Below are positions 11,915 through 22,783 of a DNA stretch of 64,000 bases, in pieces. The translations under genes were made by a program, and so were the position numbers. Each line of letters starts with the position of its first letter. The first letter of the stretch is position 1. The notes beneath the pieces are model-generated. The model ran no database searches and had not been told where the DNA came from. It saw nothing but the letters and a program-made list of their open reading frames with translations. Location of the stretch: contig VCJN01002354.1 of NCBI GenBank assembly GCA_006384855.1, forward strand, positions 1 through 64,000. The letters run 5' to 3'. Origin of the DNA: Tetraselmis striata. Its lineage: Eukaryota; Chlorophyta; Chlorodendrophyceae; Chlorodendrales; Chlorodendraceae.

Positions 11915-12982
11915 CGCGGAGCAAAGCATTTCGGGAGTGCGATACATGTGCAACAAAAAAGCAATGTGAGGGAGGGCCCGACGCCATAGCTGGAAAAATT
12001 TCCCATATTCCCAGTAAAATCCAGGGCGCCGTGAAGGGAGGGGGGGACCCCGCCCAAAATAAAGGCAGTTAAGTCCTCAGGCGTTGACGCACTAACCTGA
12101 CTACTAATAAAATCCCTGAACTCCGGAACTAACAACCCAAAATTATGACGGTGATACCCCCACCGCGGGCACTCGCTGCTGGTATTGCTGGTACTTAATT
12201 ACATGTTCTAGCTGCAAAATTCAAGAAATCCATGCAGAAATCCAGAAGAAAATCCAGCTACGGGCCACAAGAGGCGGGAACCGCCATGACAGCCACCGAT
12301 CAAGCATCGCCACCAGCCAGCCGCCGCTCCACGCTGTAGGGACGCTGGTACTGGTACTGGTACTCGCTACTCGCTGCTGGTAATGGAAAAAAAAACTCTG
12401 GTACTTCACAGCGCTGGCAATGCAAACGCTCGCTGCTTGTACTTCAAAGCGCTGGCAATGCAATTCATGGGACTGTAGGGCTGCTTGTAGGCCAGTGATA
12501 TGGAACCCGTTCTTTCAAAATTTTCTGAAAAATCGACGCATCGCTGATTCAACTGTCAAGTTACTTCATACCATTACACACGATTACAGCAGTGAATACC
12601 ATATACCATTGCAGCAGTAGTGAATACCATTATATTTATACTAGCGCACCCACCCGCACCTTGCAAGAGGAGGGGGGGGGGGGGGGAGATATTCACTACA
12701 GAGGTAATGTCCCTGTAAAAAGATTATTATACGACGTACCAGGTAGCGACGAACCCTTGCACTTTTTCGGGCTGTTCCTGGCTGTTTGAAATAAAAGTGT
12801 CGCCATGATATTGCTGCATGGCGTAAATGATACAAATGTATAATTACATGAGCTACCGTAGCAGCAGTAGGCGATATCAGAAAATCACCAGAAAAGGACA
12901 ATCACAAAGGTCCTCTACAACAACTTATTTACATGAGCTAGCAGCAGAAGGCGATGTCGGAAATCACCAAAATAAAAGGCAA

Positions 12983-14728
12983 TCAGAAAGGTCCTCTACA
13001 ACGACTGCGGGGTGGAAGCAGTAACATGAGAAGACGCAGAGTGGGCACGAGCACACGCATCAGACTTGGCCATCTGCACACCGGCAGAGAGAATGCCGCC
13101 CAGGGTACCATGCACGCAAGCCGAGACCCGCTGCAACATCCCCCGCCGTGTGCGCGACAGGTGACGGCGGAACTCAGCAGGTTGGCTGGCGACAAAGTTC
13201 CGAAGTGCCTGAACGGATTGACCACGAAGAAAGCAAGAGGTCGGGGCGGAAGGACCGCCGGGGAAGTTGCGCACAGCCAACAGCACCGCGAAGATGTAGA
13301 CCACCGTCAAAGCGGACTTCCCGAGACGGCCGCGGTCCTCAACCACAAAAGGGTAGTACCGGTGAACACCATGCACTGGGGCGGAAGACGCCCGGTCCGC
13401 TGCCAACTTAGCATCCTCCGCCTCGGTCGCCGCGATTCCCGGCGGGATGCACCAGCGGGGGTCGTTGCTCCAAGTGGGGGTCGTGGAGGACACGCACGCG
13501 AAGTCGATCATGTAATCGCACGCCGCCCCCCCCCCCCCCCCCCACCCCGCTAGCGTCAGGTCCGACGGCCGCGAGCGGTCCGCTGGGCGCAGCCCACTCG
13601 TCTCAAGGGTCAAGTCGCCGGCTCCCGAGCGGTCCCGGTCAATCCAAGCACCGCCCCCGCATCAATTGCCACATACAGATGCCCACAGATTCTTCAAAGC
13701 GGTATGCATGCGGTGCTTGTAGTTCGCTACGGGGCATATGGGTAGATGATCCACGATGAAATCCGTAGCGCTCCGGTTTGAGCCATCCGTAGAGCGAAGC
13801 CATAAGGGATCAATACCACACGTGGGGCCAGGGCAAGTGACAAGCGCGGAACCTCCGCGCGGGCAAAGGCCCAGTACCCCCGCAACGGCGGCCGAATAAG
13901 CAGCATATGGGGAATCTTGCGGGCGGACTCGTGATCCGACTGGAAAAGCGATAGGGAGCCCGGCCCGCACGCGCTGTACATGCGCAGGGTATCAAGTCGC
14001 GAGGCCGCTGCACCAGTACGTTGGAAGCTGAGATCGAGGGCCACGAAGTCACGCAAACGAATCGCACGGCTGAGGTGGCGTTGGACAACCATGGTCGTGG
14101 GTTGATCATCGGAGGTCGCACCCGAACCCGTACCCGAGGGCGGAGCAGTAGAACCTGGCAGCGATTCTGGGAGGGAAGCAGTCGTTGCTGACGGAGGGTG
14201 TGCCACTAATTCGCCCAGCGACGGTATCTTCAGAGCTACAAAAGCGCATGTAGTAACGGTATTGGCAGTACTCGTACCACCGATAGGAAGCGATTGCTGC
14301 GCAGCAGAGGCGGCCTCACCAGTATCAACTCCAAGAGGAGTGGCCGTAAAAGGAGATGTGGTGACGCGCAATCCTCCGCTAGTGCTCGTACCCGTACGGG
14401 TCGTAGTACCAGCTGCTGGATCCGATGCAGCGGTGGTCGTAGCATTACTGACCGTAAGTAACTCGAAGATCTCGTGGGCGTGCCCATACGCCGCGCGTGC
14501 GCGCCGCACATCTTCTTGCGGTAACGTGGTTAGGGCCCGTACAGTCTCGTACACGCGGCGCGTCTCACGCGCCCATGGCAAAGCACTCGTAGCCACAGAC
14601 GACACCTCGGCGCGGACCGCCTCGTATAAGGGGCCAAGGGCGGGCCCGTACTCCCGTACCAGCTTTGGCAGGACAACCGATTGCGCGGAATAAAACGCCG
14701 CAGGGGCCTCGGACTGCAGCAAGGCCAT
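12983..14728 (-). pseudogene. C-terminal half of R2-like protein: linker, zinc knuckle, endonuclease-like domain
   Basis: Reads from 14,728 down to 12,983 and needs at least two frame changes, one near 13,700 and one at the poly-C run 13,526-13,543. The second copy (48,264-49,596) shows the intact frame. Recognisable parts are a Cys-rich stretch (CPGPTCGIDPLW ... HLPICP ... YKHRMH) followed by RPSDLTLAGW, CDYMIDFACVS and, after a charged helix, YYPFVVEDRGRLG. This pattern matches the restriction-like endonuclease region that follows RT in R2-type elements. The frame ends in a Ser/Thr-rich tail. No catalytic RT residues are present in this piece. Confidence 0.6.
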
Positions 14729-14734
14729 ATTCAG

Positions 14735-14775
14735 ACCCGTAAAACCCGTAAAACCCTAAAATCCTAAAAACCGTA
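14735..14775 (-). repeat. Short A-rich CCCTAAA-like tract at the internal deletion
   Basis: Several degenerate acccgtaaa, accctaaa and tcctaaaa words in a row, read on the plus strand, lie exactly between the two coding halves of the R2-like element. They resemble telomere-type repeats and may mark the deletion or repair junction. Confidence 0.5.
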
Positions 14776-14809
14776 TGCCCGCCGAAAAGTTGCAGCGCCA
14801 CCCGCATGC

Positions 14810-16599
14810 TCATATACGCCGTCTCACAGCCAGCTCCCGACTGAAAGCTGCGTTGCACCAGGCCCATATGACCTCCCGCGCATCCGCACCCACTTGCCCC
14901 ACAGCGTGGGCGGAGGCCAGGCGCACCAGCACGGAGCCGACGCCAAGCGGGCGTACTCGCAGCGGCTCGCCGCTCTTTTCCCGCTCCTCGCGCGCGGCGG
15001 AGTCGTCCTTGTGGAGCGCAAAGACGGAGCCACTCGCCAAGAAAGCCGCAATACGCGAGTGGCGCCGCCCCGCCAGGCAGCGGTTCACCCACATGCGCCA
15101 TGAAGGTACGTCTAGGTCCCTGATGTGCTCCCAACGCCACCAGTCCACATGCCCTGCGGAAAGGCGGGGTGCACGACGCAGAACCCGCCGCTGGTCCTCC
15201 CCCCACCGCATAACCTCATCCGCATTGTCGCCCCACGACGGCGGCGCCCGTTGCAGGTCCGGCGGTTCTTCGGGGGGAGAGTACTCCGGGCCAGTGGCAG
15301 CAGGAGGCGGATGGAGGGCATCGAGGGCAGGGAGCGCCGCAGCGGCGTCAGACACCATGCCGAGGTCAGCATTGTCCATCGCCTGGCGAGCGCGGCGCAG
15401 CTCCTGCACACCGGTGAGTTTCGCCGCCCGGCGGAGAGCATCCACCACCGCTGGCGGCACCCCATCAGCCGCATCATCGGCGCCCCCTTCCGCAGCCTCA
15501 GCAGCAGCCGCCCGCGCCCTCGCAGATCGCCGGCGCTTCCGTCGGCGGGCACTCCGAGATGTGGTCGTCGGCAGCTCACCCGCCTCCATATGGTAATTAT
15601 GTAACTCGCTGCCATCCCGCGATTCACGCCACAGTTGCTGCATCCCGCACACCGAGAAGCCGGCGCGCACAGCATCCCCTGCCTCCCACAGCCGCACTCG
15701 CGGCTCCGCCAATTTCCGCACAACTGCGGGGCTGCTGGATGGGTAGGGTCGCAGTAGTAGCCCCGCAAATACGCAGACAGCGCCTTCGGCCCCGTACGAC
15801 CGGTCGTCGGTAGGAGGGAAGCGGTCAGCATAGGCCAGCGTACGGTCTAGCAGGGGGAAGAGGACAGGCCGAGCTGCGGGACAGACGCCGACAGCCGTGC
15901 CCCGCAGCGGCGTACGGGGCATCTTGCGGTAGACGTCGCTGGTAGCGCACCACCGAGCGGTGGCCGCGAGAGCGGCATCATGGGCGGCTGAGGCAGCAGC
16001 CGGCGCGTGCTGGCGTTGCAGCGCCCGCACGCCAGCTGCCGACGCCGGGAGAGCCACACCGAGGGGCGGAGCCGTGGGAGGAGGGGGGCTGCAGAACTCG
16101 CAGGTGGCGGCACGGGCCGCCGCTTGCGCGCCATGGAACACGTGGTGGCCCGAGCGCGGGCAGCCATCTCGTGGGACGGACCGCAGATACACAGAGGAGT
16201 CGAAAGTCGTAGCGTAGGCGAGGTGCATGGTAGCTACCTCCGGGTCGTCGGACTCCATCCCGTGGTTCACGTGCGTGCACAAGGGGGCTGGCTGCCGGTA
16301 GGTGCGTCCGCAGCCGCCATCGCAACACCGGAACTGCCAGTCAACGCCCCCGCCCGCCGGGCGTCGACGACTGCACCCGCGCCATCGCGCCCACCACCAC
16401 CGCCGCCCCCGCCGGGACCGCGACCCCCACGGGAGACACCCTAGCAGAGGGGCCTGGAGGGGCCAGAGGACGCCCCACTGTGCTGAACCCCCACCGGCCA
16501 CGCCACAGCCAGAGGCTGCTGGGGGTCGGGGGAGCTCTACAGCAACTGCGAGGTGGAAGCAGTAACAGAAGACGACGCAGAACGGGCACGAGCCCACGC
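14810..16599 (-). pseudogene. N-terminal half of R2-like protein: C2H2 finger and start of RT
   Basis: A minus-strand open frame of nearly 600 codons that continues from the element's 5' end. A C2H2 finger is visible (CDGGC ... CTHVNH), then a long Ala/Pro/Arg-rich region, a basic patch (RSARRRKRRRSARAR), and the RT entry region ending with LRVRPLGVGSVLVRLAS, which fits RT motifs 1-2. The frame stops at 14,810 before any palm motif. The first in-frame ATG probably lies just after the finger, or the protein starts at a non-ATG codon. R2-family proteins use such fingers for target DNA binding. Confidence 0.6.
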
Positions 16600-16611
16600 A
16601 ATGATACAAAT

Positions 16612-17278
16612 AGCGACTATCAAATCTCTAATCACGATCGGTCCGCCAGACAGAAGGATCCTTGCCAGGCCATCAGATCTGAGATCCTTAATACTTGCTG
16701 TCGCCCGCCGATGACCGCCCGGCCGGCGCCCGTGGGTACCTGCACGAGTATTGAGATATAGTCGCTAGTCGCTACACTAGGTGGGCGAGGTGCGCCTCTG
16801 TTCTGTCGATATATTTCGCCCGCCGTACGGGTACCGGTGCTGAAGTCATCGTAATCCGAGTAGAGGTGCAAAAAATGCTACGCCGACGATTTCGGGAGGG
16901 GCGAAATATGTGGACAGAATAGCGACGAGTGCAGCGCGGGACCAGTCTGCCACTGTGTCAGACTATCTGTGACAGTCTGGCAGACCAGTCTGCCAGCAGT
17001 GCAGCAGACGTCTATCTTTCGCCCCAGCACTCCAGCAGGGCCAGGACTGGCAACAGTGAAACCCTTGCTACAGCGTCTCTACGACGGCCGTTTAGGTATC
17101 TCTCAGGCGCAGCGATCAAGTTACGGAAAGCCCTGGGTAGGCGATGCTCGTCTGTCATAGCGGCAGACATATCGCGCTGCTGTCCCACCCCGTCTCCTCG
17201 GAGTGCCTAAGAGATCGCCCCGCCCCACGTGGCTGTCGTTGCCCCGCAGCAGCACGCCGCCGGTCCACCGTCGAACTC
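16612..17278. other. Spacer between the R2-like element and selenoprotein H
   Basis: Contains dispersed repeat copy 2 (17,035-17,150) and a short palindrome at 16,977-16,996 (9-bp arms ctggcagac / gtctgccag). The promoter of the selenoprotein gene should lie here; no clear TATA box is seen. Confidence 0.5.
17035..17150. repeat. Dispersed repeat family copy 2
   Basis: Related to 11,575-11,674: caggactggcaacagtgaaa, then gtctctacgacggccgtt, then ttacggaaagccctgggtag, with about 12 extra bases in the middle. Lies about 130 bp upstream of the selenoprotein H start codon. Confidence 0.7.
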
Positions 17279-18114
17279 ATGCCGCCCCGAAAGGCCAAGG
17301 CAGAGGCGCCGGCGGCCAAGCCTGCCCGCTCCAGCAAGCGCGTAGCCGCGGCCCCCGCCGCCGCCGAGGCGCCGCCGGCGAAGAGGGCCGCCAAGACCAG
17401 GACCGCCCCCGCCAAGGGGAAGGCCAAGCCCGCCGAGCCCGCCAAGGCCGCCGCCGCGCCCGCGACGTCCGGCAAAGTGCTGGTCATCGAGGCTTGGTGA
17501 GTCGCCGCAGTCTTGTGTGCGTCGCTGGGTGAGATGGCGGAGGGATTGGAGAACGGCCGGTGCGAGGGATCTCTGCCGACAGCCACCGAGTGCCCCCTCC
17601 CTTTGCTCCTTTGTCTCCCATCTGTTTGCAGCAAAAGCTGAGGCGCATTCAAGACACGGGCAACAAAGCTGGAGAAAGCGGTGAAGGAGGCTGTGCCGGG
17701 GGTGACGGTGAGCGTCAACCCGGAGAAGGTATGTTTATACCCGGTGTGGATGTGAACTGTGCCTACACAGGATGCACGACAGCGTCCTCTCGCGACCTGG
17801 TCTAGCCTCACCCAACTACGCTGTTTCCGCAGCCGCGCAAGGGGTGCTTTGAGGTGCGCGCGGAGGGAGGCGAGAAGCCGATCGTATCGCTTATCGTGAG
17901 CGCCCCCCCCCCCCCCCCCCCCCCCCCTTCCCACCCGCCACTCTCTGTCCTCCCCGTCTGCCCATTGCCCGCCACCCTGCAATCCCTCCCTCTAACTCTG
18001 ACAGACCCCATCTGTGCGGTGGTCACTCCTCAGGACATGCCGCGCCCATTCACCAAGCTCAAGGCGCTGGACATGGAGGCGCTGGCCGCGGAGGTGATCA
18101 CCGCGCTAGAGTAG
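17279..18114 (+). CDS. SELENOH: Selenoprotein H (in-frame UGA read as selenocysteine)
   Basis: Four exons join cleanly: 17,279-17,496, 17,632-17,728, 17,833-17,895 and 18,034-18,114 (TAG). They give 152 residues including one UGA. All introns are GT-AG (gtgagt, gtatgt and gtgagc donors). Exon 1 encodes a Lys/Ala/Pro-rich basic N-terminus (about residues 1-65) and then VLVIEA. The exon 1-2 junction codon plus exon 2 gives C-K-S-U, with UGA at 17,639-17,641: the CxxU redox motif at the end of the first beta strand of the thioredoxin-like Rdx fold. Next come AVPGVTVSVNPEK, PRKGCFEVRAEGG and FTKLKALDMEALAAEV, which follow the selenoprotein H family closely (VNP.KPR.G.FEV). Known family members are nucleolar, DNA-binding redox proteins; the basic N-terminus fits that. 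A standard annotation would stop at the UGA or skip exon 2. Intron 3 begins with a 25-base poly-C run (17,903-17,927). Confidence 0.88.
17639..17641 (+). other. Selenocysteine UGA codon
   Basis: In-frame TGA three codons after the junction Cys codon. Downstream sequence keeps the family pattern in the same frame for the remaining exons, which argues for recoding rather than a true stop. Confidence 0.85.
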
Positions 18115-18194
18115 AAGAAATGTATGTCCCATAGCCGCGGACATGCTACGCCTAGTCCCTAGTCCCGTCCAGCACGCGTCCGCCAACGCACCGC

Positions 18195-18250
18195 ATGACG
18201 CAGGCCAGCGAAAAGCCGGCGCCCCCGTGCGCCCCCGCTTGGCCCGCCGA
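18195..18250 (+). promoter_or_regulatory. Candidate type II SECIS element
   Basis: About 80 bases after the selenoprotein H stop codon. ATGA (18,195-18,198) is followed by a 9-10 bp stem (18,200-18,210 with 18,236-18,247, one mismatch and one bulge). An AAAA (18,211-18,214) lies 12 bases after ATGA, and a small upper hairpin (18,218-18,222 with 18,229-18,233) lies above it. GA (18,249-18,250) closes the 3' side. This is the type II SECIS order of core, helix II, apical AA and mini-helix. Weakness: I see little base pairing below the core for helix I, and the region is GC-rich, so chance pairing is possible. Confidence 0.45.
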
Positions 18251-19471
18251 CCCCGCCCGCACCGCCCCACGCCAGCCTCGCCGCCCTCCCGTTCTGCCCG
18301 TGTCGGGAGGCGCCGGGGAGTGGGGCGCCGCGGCGCGCTGGCAGCCGCCGCTGGGCCAACTCGAGGGCATCCCACCTCTAGCTCGTGCGACCTCTGTAAT
18401 TTCAAATTGGAAATTTCTTGCAAGTTTCTTCGTATTGGCAGTCTTCCAACTGCACAGGCCAACTGCCTTACGCCCCGCCTGGCATGAACCCGCAGAGGGT
18501 CCGCTGCCCCCGTTGGGTGGCATTGCATGTGGGTGTAGCCCTCTCAAGGCCAAGACCTGCAATACAAGCCGCAGTGCAGCCTCTCTCTCCTGGCGCACAC
18601 TCTGTCCTTGTTTTGACACTGCCATGCGTGTACGGAAGTCGAGACGTGTCAAAAGTAAAGTAATCGCCTTCCTCACTCCTTTGCTCTTGCCCTCCTTCTG
18701 TTTGAGAAGATGAATCCGGCATCATACGTTGGGTGCTCAAGCAAGCAGCTATGTGCATGCTCTCACTTATGCGGGATTGTGCAGCCGGGCCGCAAGACAG
18801 CTGCTGGCATGTAGAGCACCAACGACTAAGCAGGAACAAAGCTGTAAGATATCTCAATATTTGCATCCTCTCATCGGGGCACACTGCTGCGGCAACGGCT
18901 GCTACAGCAATGAGCCCTGCTGGGCGGCGGGCCTGCATGCCGCCATCCGAGTCATTGTGGCCGCCATGGGCGCTAAGCACGAGAGAAATTGTTGCGAAGT
19001 TGGCGGAAACATTTAGTCAATGTGTTGCGGCAAATGACAACCCGTCCGAGGAAGGATCCTGCACGGTTTCGGAGCATTTCATATGAAATATGTTGCGATG
19101 AGCCCCACGGCGTCATGCCTGCTCGTCACGGCTATCTGCGTTGCTGGGAGAACATCTGCGAGTGTTGTTCATTAATGACGTTACACTGGGCGACGCCAAG
19201 CGATGTCAGAGTTGCACCCACCGTTTGAGCAATCCAAACGACGCGCTTTGACTCGGCACAGTACATAATCGGTGATCATATCCCGCTGGAATGCATGTCT
19301 GTCCACAGCAGGCAACTAAAGACTCGTTTTCCCATCCTTTGGTGACATGGAGTAGCGCTGTGCGGGGTTGGTGTCAGACTTTGATGAAGTCAAATGCACG
19401 GGCCGGGCAGGGGGGCTGCTCACAACTGCTGAAAGGGGGGCACAGAAGCAACAGAAGCGCCGGGGTCGCAT
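18251..19471. other. 3' flank of selenoprotein H and spacer
   Basis: No gene recognised. A 9-bp inverted repeat (ttttgacac at 18,611-18,619 and gtgtcaaaa at 18,646-18,654) could form a hairpin. TGTAA at 18,394 could be a polyadenylation signal of the algal type. ORFs here show no family features. Confidence 0.5.
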
Positions 19472-22400
19472 TCAATGTGACTCCTCGCAGGGCGCTGCGC
19501 GCATGATGGCGTCGCTGCGTGTGACGAGCCACAGCGCGTGGTGCAGCGATTTGTTGTATCCGCACCGCGCGAGGGAGGCCGCGTTGGCCGCGAGCACGGC
19601 CGGCGACACCTTGATGCGCTGCCACTGGTACGCCACCGCCAGGCGCGCCACGTCCAGCAGCGCGATGTCGTAGTGCCGTCGCAGGGTGGGCAGCGGGCAG
19701 AGCGCCGCGGCGGCTCCCGCGGAGGCCGCGGCGCCAAAATCGACGAGCGCCTGCGTGAGCTGCGCGTGGTAGTGCGCCAGCAGCGCCGCCTCGCCTTCGC
19801 CGTCCATAGTGAGGAGGTCCGCGCTGGCGGAGGAGGAGATGAGGTAGGCGAGGTCCGTGGCGGCCAGCCCCCAGCCGCTCCACTGGAAGTCGATCAGCGC
19901 CGCCTCCACGCCGCCGCTGTCCAGGCTCTTCAGGAACACGTTGGCCGACTTCAAATCCCCTGCGGCGCACATCGGCCGGGGTCACCAAGTTTGTGATGCG
20001 AATGACATCGGTGCTGATGTCAAGATCGTAGGCATCAATGAGCTTGTTGCCGGTGTTGACAACATCAACATCCACTTGTCACCATAAATCTTGTCATCAA
20101 AAAGACGCCGCTACTGTTGATGTATGGGGGACGAGGATTCGAGAGCGTGGCCCTGGCGTGGCAAAACTAATCTACTAGCGCGTAAGTGGCAAAAAACTTG
20201 CGGTGCTGGTTGTTAGTAATTTGTCACCCTTCTAGCGTTCCTTGCCTTTCTATCATATTCTCTTATTCATATTTTTTGCTGAGGTTATTCCATCGTAGTA
20301 TATTCTTTAGACGCGGTGCTAAGGATCATGTGATCATACATGTGCACTGCCTGATTACACAGTCCTCACCCAACACCCTATGTAATCCTTGCCAGTATAT
20401 ATGTACGAGTTGGAAATGAGTTTATTTATTATACCTTATAAGAACTACTATCCGATCTGATGAGGATTCCAAATAGTGACGCGTATAATCGTATCTGTAA
20501 TCTCAATTGTATGTTAATCGTAATATTATCGTTGTGCATCGGCCCATGTATCGCTATCCATTGTCACACAATGTACATAGTGCTTTCCGAAATCGATTCA
20601 CAAAACGACAGATGTACCTGTCATTGTTTTTTAAATCCAAACCATCAACACCTATTCTATTCTATTACCCTATTCTATTTCTAATTGCCGCGCTTTCATT
20701 CTAATACACTGTTGAGCTATACATGCCCGAGCAAGCACATATGTACATGGGTAGTATATAAGCTTGCTGCACAGAGTATACACGGCGAGTCTCCATGTTT
20801 CTCTTTCCATTGCATCTCTCTGGTATGTCTTCCGGTTTACCGCTCTTGGCATTGAGCTTTGGGATGCTGCTCAACGGCGGGGTTCAATGTACATGGTTCC
20901 ATTGCAAATCATGGCACAGAGGAGAAGACGTGCGGGGAGGGGAGGGGCGCCCACCGTGCACCATTGTCCGGAAGGGGTTGCCCCCTGCACTGCCCTTGCC
21001 GTGCAGAAAGGCCGCCGCCTTGGGCGCCTCCGCCGCCAGCCGCTCCCCAAAGCCGTCCACATCCACGCCAGCCGCCCTCAGCGCCGGCAGCTCGCTCTCG
21101 AATGCGGACAGGAAGGCCGCCCAGCCGGGCACGATCTTGTCCATCTGGTCCGGGGGCTGCATGGAGGGCTGCCAGTACGCGCCAGAGGGCCACACCGCCG
21201 CTTCCACCTCGGCCGCCATCTCCGGCGTGGCCTCCCAGCGCGAGCCTACAGCCGTAAGGGAAGCATTGTCAATATACTGTCGGGATCAAAGTAGGCCACA
21301 CTTCGAACCGAATTAAAAAACAGGTCGGTTGCCAAGTCACATATATCTCGATTGTCTACTGGAGCTGCGAGAAATCACACTCGCTGGATGATGCCGGTGA
21401 TCGCGAGCCACCGCCTCAAGTGCCTTCCCTCGACATCATAGTCGCGAGCGCCGCCGTACGGCTGCACTACATACACCGGACCGTATAGTGACTCGACCCT
21501 GGACACGCTGACCGCGCGACGCTCTTGCCGACGAACCGACAACGACGGGTGATTCCAACAGGGCTGCCGCGAGCGCAAAGCCCGTGTTGGAGCAATGTTG
21601 TAACGGCGGCGGGGCAAGATATTGCAATGTGCTACAATAGGTTTCAAGCCCAACATAAAACCCAGAGATACTGTCACATCTTCGAAAAATGATGTAAGTA
21701 TAAGCATTAGTAACTAAAACAGCAGATGCAGGGTTGTGGCGACTAAAAGTGTCCTACTTTGCGGGCAAGTCTCTGATATTATAGCAAGTGGTACTATAGG
21801 CGTGCAACTACCGTGTCGTACTCGTCGCCGAATGCAAGCCCACGCGTCACAGTAGCACACGGCTTGACATGCGCAAATGTTATTATAGAATCGACGACCC
21901 CAGCCTGCCACTGGCCGCAAAAGTGCAATATGCCATGCGTGCACAGGGCGTTTCCCAAGCCTTTTTTCTCAGGCTTGAGGTCGCGCACCCGGCGCGGGAG
22001 CCGAGGCAGCAGCATCGCACCTGCCCAGAAGAACGCGTGCATCTTGGCCGCGGTCGCCAGGGTGGCCTCCATCTCTTGGCGGCTCAGGAAGCCCGCCTGC
22101 CGCCAGCCGGCCTTGCTGGCGAAGTCCTCTAGCAGCAGCGAGAAGCGCGAGTCGATGGGCGACTCGTCCACGGGACGGAGCTCCGCCGCGTAGGGGCGAG
22201 CCACGCGGACCCCAGCCTCGACCAGCGCGCCGCAGGCGGCCGATCCAAGGAAGGCTGCCTCAACCTGATACGATTTGACGTCGCGCGCGAGTTTAAGCGG
22301 CGCAGTGGCGGCCTTCAGGCGCGCGTGCTCAAGGTCGCCCATGACCACGCGCTTGTAGAATAGGCTGGGCGGGCAGGCGGGGTCGGTCGACGCCAGCCGC

Positions 22401-22540
22401 AGCCGCACCGCCTCCGACATCATAGCGCGCACGGCGCTGCCCTCAGGCGCGTCGTACGCCTTTACCGGCACGCCGACAGCCGCCGATAGCGCGGACACCG
22501 ACAGCGGCTGGCCACCAAGGTTGCGCGCCACGTCGGTCGC
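19472..22540 (-). CDS. CHK/EcKinase-like small-molecule phosphotransferase (5' end uncertain)
   Basis: Minus-strand exons join in frame: about 22,540-22,021, 21,245-20,955 and 19,959-19,472 (TGA). Introns are about 775 bp and 995 bp. Exon 1 ends at FFWAG and donor G|GTGCGA; exon 2 begins SRWEATPEMAAEV after CTGTAG. Exon 2 ends at MVH plus one base (donor G|GTGGGC) and exon 3 restores HGDLKSANVFL. That is the catalytic HGD...N loop of aminoglycoside/choline-kinase-like enzymes, split by an intron. ALIDFQWSGWG in exon 3 is the metal-binding DFQ typical of the CHK (EcK) family, followed by ATDLAYLI. The N-lobe contains LFYKRVVMGD and LLLEDFA. Exon 1 could extend to an ATG at 22,783 without a splice, or begin at the acceptor GACGCAG at 22,541. 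The substrate cannot be told from sequence; members phosphorylate small alcohols or sterols. Confidence 0.75.
19960..20954 (-). other. Large AT-rich intron of the CHK-like gene
   Basis: About 1 kb with clearly lower GC than the flanking exons (20,180-20,780 is very AT-rich). Nothing else is recognised inside it. Confidence 0.6.
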
Positions 22541-22783
22541 CTGCGTCGGGGGTGCCCCAGCAGGGTTACATTGAGGGGAAAGCCGTGCGGGGCAAGCAGC
22601 CGAGTTCCCCGATAAAGGGCAGCTGGCTAGAGCAAAGGAGCATTCCTTGACGGCAACTCCCGTTTGTAACACTCTAGTACCAGTAGCGACTATCTGCAAA
22701 GCGTGCAGTGTGACAAGCATTGCCGCATGCATAATACTTAGATGTATATACATATACTTATATGATGAACGATTCATGTACAT

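Larger units (their letters stand above)
10954..12837. other. Repeat-rich spacer
   Basis: No gene supported. It holds two similar blocks built on ctcgctgctggtaatgg followed by an A run (11,461-11,560 and 12,360-12,445), one copy of a dispersed repeat (11,575-11,674), a hairpin cluster (11,838-11,914) and a poly-G run at about 12,668. Palindromic gtacgggtacccgta lies near 11,270. Confidence 0.6.
12838..16599 (-). mobile_element. R2-like non-LTR retrotransposon with internal deletion
   Basis: Bracketed by a 12-bp direct repeat AATGATACAAAT (12,826-12,837 and 16,600-16,611), consistent with target-primed insertion of a 5'-complete copy. Read on the minus strand, it encodes an N-terminal C2H2 zinc finger, the start of an RT domain, a linker, and a C-terminal Cys/His knuckle plus endonuclease-like domain. 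That is the R2/CRE-type layout. The central RT palm with the YxDD motif is absent between about 14,810 and 14,730, so the copy is defective. The 3' end region (12,841-13,005) is tandemly duplicated (about 80 bp twice), unlike the second copy at 48,198. About 65 bp at the two ends are related in direct orientation (near 12,995-13,060 and 16,540-16,599). Confidence 0.75.

Noticed and set aside
18611-18654. TTTTGACAC/GTGTCAAAA hairpin as the SECIS element
   Set aside because: It has no ATGA/GA core and no apical AA at the right distance; it is kept only as a hairpin.
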